64,000 nt of DNA from Homalodisca vitripennis. Its lineage: Eukaryota; Arthropoda; Insecta; Hemiptera; Cicadellidae. How positions within the stretch are numbered: the stretch's first letter is position 1; every line of letters starts with the position of its first letter. Below the pieces are notes generated by a model. The model was given only the letters and a program-made list of their open reading frames with translations, was not told the DNA's origin and did no database searches. The stretch is from assembly GCF_021130785.1 (NCBI RefSeq), contig NC_060207.1:4114501-4178500 (forward strand), read 5' to 3'. Below, in pieces: positions 58,083 to 64,000 of this stretch. Both the position numbers and the translations under genes were made by a program.

Positions 58083-61000
58083 ATATGTGATATTTTAATT
58101 TTCAAATGATAAAAAACAGAGCACAGTTATGACAGTCTTCACTAGTGGAATGTTTCTTTATGAAATGTTTAGATGAGCTTGCTATCCGCTACAATGCAGT
58201 GGAACAATAATTTAAGGTAAAATCATTCATGTAATATTATAATTATCATAAATAATTGTTTAATTTTTTTTTCCAACCAGTACTTACTTTCTGGACGCTG
58301 TGAAATTGAAAAGACTAAAACAACAAATGTATTTAAAACACTAAACTTGCCAAAAAATTATATACAGAAAAGATATAGAAAGAACTATAATTTTAACACT
58401 TATTGCAACAGGTTTCCCTTGTATAATTTAGTAGATATCAAATATGCTACAATACTTGAAATGTTCCAAAAACGATTCTCGTTATAAATTAATTTTAATT
58501 TAACATAAACATTAGATGATTAGTTAAAATATTCAAAAGGACAGAATAATTGATTTAAGTTTAACTGGTAACCAATAAACAAATGGTTAATCGTAATATT
58601 AACAAAAAAATAATATCGTACCACCAGCATAAACTGCTGTCCAATGTCTGGCTGTGAGTCTGAACATTTCCTGGTTATCCTTGTACTGTCTGGCCACCAC
58701 AGCATCCTGGGGATCATCTGGTTCAGCTGCTGCCATCAAAGCTTGAAGAGACAGCAACACAGTTCTTAGGGTCATGGCTGCGGCCCTGAAACAACACAAC
58801 AGTACAATGTAATATCATAACACCAGCATAAACTGGTGTCCAATGTCTGGCTGTGAGTCTCAACATTTCCTGGTTATCCTTGTACTGTCTGGCCACCACA
58901 GCATCCTGGGGATCATCTGGTTCAGCTGCTGCCATCAGAACTTGAAGAGACAGCAACACAGTTCTTAGGATCATGGTTGTGTGTTTCAGTATAGTGTCAT
59001 TTGTCAACGTTCTCAAGTAAAATGCATGTTAACACATACATAATTTGTTAACAACTACATTATACATTATTTACATTGTATTATACATCAAAATGTTCTG
59101 AAAGGACTATTAAACAATTCTCAAATTCAAATCACACTAGTTTCAAAGTATGGCTGTAATTAGATTTTCACTGATAAGAAGAAATAAACTGTACCACTGA
59201 TACAACAGAAGTCCATCCATACGCATGTCCACCACAGATATATCACAGAACTTAATCATACACATTTCTTTCATTCACTGTCTGTCACATTTAGAGAAAA
59301 TGTGGGAAAATTTATAAAACTAGTAGTTTTTAAGTACTTTTTCAACTGGCTAAATGTTCTTCTTAACTAGTCTCCTATCTATTGCATTTTTTACATTTGT
59401 TTCTATTGATACAAAATGCTTTTAGTCTATCTGGAAACACATTCAAACCTTCTTCTCTACAAAGATGTGAATTCATGTCTTCTGATTTTCTGAATAAGAA
59501 ACAAAATATTATTTGCTAGTCTAAATTAACACAGATTAAAAATTTAAATAAAAGATTGAATCCCTCTCCCACTCCCTCTCCCTTCTTGAATTACCTGCTT
59601 TGATTACTGTGTCGCAGTTTTAAATAACAGCTGTTTAATAACGCTCATTGATGAAAACAGCTGTTTGATAAAGAATATTGCTCTACTATAAAAACATAAC
59701 CTATCCTCCTCCATTACAGTACGCATCAATGCTCCTCTCTCCAGGTAAACAGAAATCATTAAGGAAGGTTGAACTTGAAACTAGTGTTCCAAAGTCTTCA
59801 GTACAGAGAATAATTAAGAAAAACAAAATTAAATTTTACAAAAGTCACCTAGTCCATAAGAAGATGATCCGGGCAGGAGAGTGAAATTTTGTTCCCCTAA
59901 TATTGAGTTTCATAAGCTAGATCCTAATTGGCATACTCAAATTTTTTTTCAGATGAGTCCACTTTTTACTGCAATGGTGCTGTATACTGCATACTGTATA
60001 CTGCAATGCAACAGGCATAATTTTAACTATTGCAACACAGGTAATTCACACATTCTTGAACAGACTCTACTCAAATCAAAAGCAATTACTGCTTGGGCAG
60101 CTCTCAGTTTTAATGGGGTGCTATCTTACTACATTTCAGACAGTACAATGTTGACTGGGAATAGGTTTGAACAGGTTTTAAATGAACAAGTCTTGCCACA
60201 TTTTATGGTTCCAGAAATGGATCAAGCAATCTTCCAACAAGATGGTGCTCCTCCTCATTTCGCAAATCCTGTCAACCGAGTACTAAATGACAACCTTCAT
60301 GGCCGTTGAGTTGGTCGTGGAAGTGATTTTTTAGATTGGCCACCCCAATCCCCAGACTTAACTGTGTGTGATTTCTTTGTATGGGATTACTTAAAGGAAC
60401 AAGTTTATTCTCGTAGCTTCAATAAGATGAGGAATTAAAACAATCAATTGAAGAGGAACTGCTGTGTATACCACAGAATTTCTTTGTAAGAGCTTCATTC
60501 AAGATTTCATTTGTTAAGTGCTGTCATCAGTGTGTCGCTGTGGATAGATTACAGTTTGAATAATTGTAGATTGTAATTGTAGGTTTTTTTAATAGGATAT
60601 GTTCTAGTTTTCTGATTGAAATGCTTTATTTCTCTATAAAATATGACAATAAATAATTTTACAAAACCAAAAATACTGTTTTTTAAAGTATAGTTTTTCA
60701 AAATGCCACAATTTTGTTTCTAGAGACCCGAAATTTTCACAGAATATTTTAAAAACCTATTTAATGAATTGTGTAGTTTGAAAATGCTCGGTGCATAAAT
60801 GGGCAAGTAATATAAAATCAAATGTTTAAACCTCTTCGTGGGACACCCGGTATATTGATGGCATATGTCCAAAACATTATTATATTTCAAATCATTCAGT
60901 GTCTATAATTAACTTTATACAAATCATGCTCAGTGAAGATTTTTAGTTGTAAGAGGTGTCAAAGGTAGTAAAATTCAGGAAAGAATGATGAAGGTGTACA

Positions 61001-63216
61001 GAAATAACTGTTTAAACCATTTTGACACCTGAAGAAGAGATTGGATTTCAGTTCTGGAAATGCAGTGTTCTATTTTTGTAACATATAATGATGGCAAATG
61101 TCCTAACCTTTGTTGTATTACACATATCATTTAGTGTCTATAATTAACTTTATACAAATCATGCTCAGTGAAGATTTTTAGTTGTAAGAGGTGTCAAAGG
61201 TAGTAAAATTCAGGAAAGAATGATGAAGGTGTACAGAAATAACTGTTTAAACCATTTTGACACCTGAAGAAGAGATTGGATTTCAGTTCTGGAAATGCAG
61301 TGTTCTATTTTTGTAACATATAATGATGGCAAATGTCCTAACCTTTGTTGTATTACACATATCATTTAGTGTCTATAATTAACTTTATACAAATCATGCT
61401 CAGTGAAGATTTTTAGTTGTAAGAGGTGTCAAAGGTAGTAAAAATTCAGGAAAGAATGATGAAGGTGTACAGAAATAACTGTTTAAACCATTTTGACACC
61501 TGAAGAAGAGATTGGATTTCAGTTCTGGAAATGCAGTGTTCTATTTTTGTAACATATAATGATGGCAAATGTCCTAACCTTTGTTGTATTACACATATCA
61601 TTTAGTGTCTATAATTAACTTTATACAAATCATGCTCAGTGAAGATTTTTAGTTGTAAGAGGTGTCAAAGGTAGTAAAATTCAGGAAAGAATGATGAAGG
61701 TGTACAGAAATAACTGTTAACCATTTTGACACCTGAAGAAGAGATTGGATTTCAGTTCTGGAAATGCAGTGTTCTATTTTTGTAACATATAATGATGGCA
61801 AATGTCCTAACCTTTGTTGTATTACACATATCATTTAGTGTCTATAATTAACTTTATACAAATCATGCTCAGTGAAGATTTTTAGTTGTAAGAGGTGTCA
61901 AAGGTAGTAAAATTCAGGAAAGAATGATGAAGGTGTACAGAAATAACTGTTTAAAACCATTTTGACACCTGAAGAAGAGATTGGATTTCAGTTCTGGAAA
62001 TGCAGTGTTCTATTTTTGTAACATATAATGATGGCAAATGTCCTAACCTTTGTTGTATTACACATATCATTTAGTGTCTATAATTAACTTTATACAAATC
62101 ATGCTCAGTGAAGATTTTTAGTTGTAAGAGGTGTCAAAGGTAGTAAAATTCAGGAAAGAATGATGAAGGTGTACAGAAATAACTGTTTAAACCATTTTGA
62201 CACCTGAAGAAGAGATTGGATTTCAGTTCTGGAAATGCAGTGTTCTATTTTTGTAACATATAATGATGGCAAATGTCCTAACCTTTGTTGTATTACACAT
62301 ATCATTTAGTGTCTATAATTAACTTTATACAAATCATGCTCAGTGAAGATTTTTAGTTGTAAGAGGTGTCAAAGGTAGTAAAATTCAGTTGATGAAGGTG
62401 TACAGATATAACTGAGATTTTGACACCTGAAGAAGACAGTCAGTTCTGGAAATGCAGTGTTCTATTTTTGTAACATATAATGATGGCAAATGTCCAAACC
62501 TTTGTTATATTACACATCATCCAGTGTCTATATTAACTTTACATAAGCAATGCTCAATGTAGAGCAATGGTTGAAACTGTCCATTAACATTTTCTGCAGT
62601 ACAAGAAAAATTGTGTGAGATGAGTTCCAAGACAACTTATGGACCCCTACAAAAGAACCAGGTTTCAATTAATTAACAGTTTGAAAGAACTGTGTTTAAT
62701 TGGAAACAAAGAATTTTTCAGAATTGGAACATGTGTTGAGATATGGATACACCATTTAGAGCTGGAGTCTAAACGAACATGTGGTTTAGAGTGGCCAAAC
62801 TTAACATCATGTGTAAAAGTAGAGTCAAGATCAGAACTTTATGCCAAGGGAGCTATGTTGACAAGTAGCCAAAACTTTATTGAATATTGATCAAATAAAC
62901 CATTTCTGAGCTACAGTGATTTGTCTCGATACTCATTGAATAACCCTCATAGGTACCTAATTATTTTTACCCCAACCAAAGACGACTTTTCTGACAGAAA
63001 CAAATAGTAGACACTAAAATATATAATTGCAGGCAAATCTAAACCTAGACCATTTTCATGGTTTACAATTCTAGAACATGAAAAGACATATTCACTCTCA
63101 AATCTTTTGATAGTATATTAATTTTTAACTTACCACTGATCTTTAAGAATGTCTAAACAAATTGCTCCTGTAACCGATGATATATTAGGATGCCAAATCT
63201 TGGTTATAAATCGGAC
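56729..63216 (-). CDS. Ube2k: UBE2K-type ubiquitin-conjugating enzyme E2 (3' part of the gene)
   Basis: Class II E2 that accepts ubiquitin from E1 on its active Cys and builds chains. Three coding exons on the minus strand: 63216-63134, 58785-58622, 56865-56729, all with AG/GT borders and phases that join (0; 2; 1). The first gives VRFITKIWHPNISSVTGAIC then LDILKDQ, with the catalytic Cys in GAICLDI; the split codon makes Trp (DQW). The second gives AAAMTLRTVLLSLQALMAAA and EPDDPQDAVVARQYK, ending YAGG. The third is the C-terminal UBA domain (PNGNSDFDSMIHRLTDMGVD ... STYNWDLVRATEQLFS). UBA after the UBC fold is diagnostic of UBE2K (Drosophila UbcE2K/Ubc4). The first ~70 residues must lie in exons beyond 64000. 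The 4.3-kb intron holds transposons and a 235-bp satellite. Confidence 0.95.
56866..58024. other. UBE2K intron (UBA side), AT-rich
   Basis: Intronic on the minus strand. Contains a 15-base A run at 57001, a short direct repeat of AAAATCATATGCGTATTA near 57280-57315 and nothing else recognisable. Confidence 0.5.
58040..58080. repeat. (TA)n microsatellite in UBE2K intron
   Basis: About 19 consecutive AT/TA dinucleotides. Confidence 0.95.
58810..58978 (-). pseudogene. Tandem duplicate of the UBE2K middle coding exon
   Basis: About 200 bp upstream (in gene orientation) of the real exon is a second copy covering nearly the whole exon: MILRTVLLSLQVLMAAAEPD ... QEMLRLTARHWTPVYAG. It differs by a handful of residues (Thr to Ile, Ala to Val, Phe to Leu, Ala to Pro) and remains open. 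Its acceptor side reads ACTGAAACACACAACC where the real exon has TTTCAG, so the AG is gone. The donor is changed from GGTGGTACG to GGTGTTATG, leaving only a weak GT. It is therefore probably a dead exon, although a mutually exclusive exon using another acceptor cannot be excluded. Confidence 0.8.
59020..59690. other. UBE2K intron, no recognised element
   Basis: AT-rich. An AACAGCTGTTTRATAA phrase is repeated at 59627 and 59657. This may be the decayed 5' end of the transposon that follows, but no left terminal repeat matching GGGTGTCCCAC was seen. Confidence 0.35.
59727..60845 (+). pseudogene. Tc1/mariner-superfamily (DD41D-like) transposase, broken, in UBE2K intron
   Basis: Frames in order: a helix-turn-helix part (SPGKQKSLRKVELETSVPKS ... 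SVQRIIKKN), then EDDPGRRVKFCSPN, FSDESTFYCNG with the first catalytic Asp, NRHNFNYCNTGN, AIFQQDGAPPHF with the second Asp (about 60230), and WPPQSPDLTVCDFFVWDYLK with the third Asp (about 60340), ending near 60435. Spacing of the last two Asp residues is about 42. At least three frameshifts and a stop before VGRGSD disable it. A likely right terminus, CTTCGTGGGACACCCGG followed by TATA, lies at 60832-60850. It belongs to the same broad group as the transposase at 34981-36058 but is clearly a different family. Confidence 0.85.
60850..62560. repeat. 235-bp satellite, seven to eight copies
   Basis: The phrase GTCTATAATTAACTTTATAC recurs at 60901, 61136, 61371, 61607, 61840, 62076 and 62311, with a diverged copy at 62526; the unit is 233-236 bp. 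Central copies are almost identical (differences are single-base indels), while the first and last units are diverged or shortened. The array begins directly at the right terminus of the transposase element at 60850. It lies within the UBE2K intron. Confidence 0.95.
62600..62960 (+). pseudogene. Internally deleted mariner fragment
   Basis: The frame 62639-62890 reads NSLKELCLIGNKEFFRIGTC, VEIWIHHLELESKRTCGLEW, and a tail. The middle matches the mariner signature 'GDETWIHH(Y/F)(E/T)PESKRQSMEW', with the first catalytic Asp replaced (CVEIWIHH). After about 20 further residues the frame jumps to SQNFIEY and a stop, like the C-terminal end of mariner proteins, so most of the catalytic domain is missing. 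A right-end-like AACCCTCATAGG lies at 62941. Confidence 0.7.
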
Positions 63217-63683
63217 CTAAAAACAAAATATGTAACAAAGTATTACTTCAATGAATTGATTTATAAAATCCAGAATTTACATATCTATAAATGAGAAAAG
63301 TCATGTACATGATAATAATGTGTCAAATGTTACAAAAAGTACAGTTCTGATGTTTGTAAAATAATATTCTTTTTGATCTTATTCTTTATATTCAATGTCC
63401 CAGGCTCTCTTCAGCCATACAACTTATATTACTGGTAATCAGACCTTTCCATGAGAGGTCTCAACTTAACGTCTTAAGAAACTTTTCGTATAAAATTTTA
63501 GTTATTCTATTTTGTCTTAGCATAAAGATATTAAAAATTATATTAGCTTTTCAGTCCATCTTTAGCTGTTGAAAAGACATTAAACTTTCAAAGTTGTACT
63601 TGAAAGTTTCTGTAAATATCAGGCCATTTTTTAATGTTTTATACTTATACTTTAGCATACTCTATTTAACTACACGTCTTGTA

Positions 63684-63735
<52 letters not shown>

Positions 63736-64000
63736 AAAACCGTGATTACCATATATATATATATATTTACCAGGTTTAAATTCCTATTATTGTTTGGGGG
63801 AATAAATACATTTTTTCAGGGCTTTTAAGGAAATACAAAAATTATAACCTAGAAATATAACCTAATTTATATTTTTTATGAAACATTCGGCTAGACAGTT
63901 TACCCAATAACTACTATAGTATAAATAAATAGGCTACAGTACAATTTATATAGTAGGAGTAAAATGATAACTAAGGGTAAATTCTAAATACTATACAGTG
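63217..64000. other. UBE2K intron toward missing 5' exons; (TA)n tracts
   Basis: AT-rich. (TA)n runs lie at 63684-63734 and 63750-63766. No exon encoding the expected preceding UBE2K residues (ending in a PPK-type motif) was seen, so those exons lie beyond the window. Confidence 0.5.

Noticed and set aside
58723..59016. Minus frame as a second, intact E2 gene
   Set aside because: It is only one exon copy read through into non-coding DNA, without the catalytic Cys exon or UBA domain and with damaged splice sites.

Overview
This is an AT-rich, repeat-dense stretch of insect nuclear genome, probably from a hemipteran or another hemimetabolous insect. The order is a guess: it rests on the style of the transposons and on the long, repeat-filled introns. 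Genes have GT-AG introns and there is no bacterial organisation.

Two host genes can be read with confidence. (1) A complete tan gene (N-beta-alanyldopamine/carcinine hydrolase) lies on the + strand at 38225-47095: seven coding exons, 390 codons, with the autoprocessing Gly-Cys pair intact. (2) The 3' three coding exons of a UBE2K-type ubiquitin-conjugating enzyme (UBC fold plus C-terminal UBA domain) lie on the - strand at 56729-63216; its first exons are beyond the right edge. The large UBE2K intron and the tan introns are full of transposon debris.

Layout. 1-37 kb has no recognisable host gene. It holds a non-LTR retrotransposon remnant with a Tigger/pogo transposase fossil lying between its two parts (0.4-2.6 kb), a 105-bp minisatellite that keeps open frames on both strands (about 5.1-5.7 kb), a 90-bp hairpin-rich satellite (9.17-9.8 kb), two copies of a dispersed repeat (10.6 and 15.5 kb, with a fragment at 40.5 kb), a two-form satellite (16.8-19.4 kb), several small tandem arrays (23-27 kb), a perfect 20-bp hairpin (26.4 kb), a GIY-YIG endonuclease fossil of Penelope-like type (27.4 kb), 23 copies of another 105-bp satellite (28.8-31.2 kb) and a duplicated ~0.75-kb block beside it. 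At 34375-36831 a well-preserved 2.46-kb Tc1/mariner-superfamily element with terminal inverted repeats of about 470 bp, carrying a broken transposase, sits inside an older non-LTR element. The tan gene follows; intron 4 carries a piggyBac-like TTAA element, and the 3' flank carries a 244-bp direct duplication that copies a poly(A) signal. 48-56 kb holds two ~90-bp TTAA-bounded mini-elements, a reverse transcriptase fragment, a transposon-derived ORF with a promoter-like upstream region, and a decayed mariner. The UBE2K region contains a duplicated coding exon, another broken transposase, a 235-bp satellite and an internally deleted mariner.

Nothing suggests a defence island, CRISPR array or operon. 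The most useful observations are the complete tan model, the duplicated UBE2K exon, the short TTAA elements, the long-TIR transposon nested in a LINE and the homogeneous satellites. All family calls are by eye from translated motifs; no database search was run.
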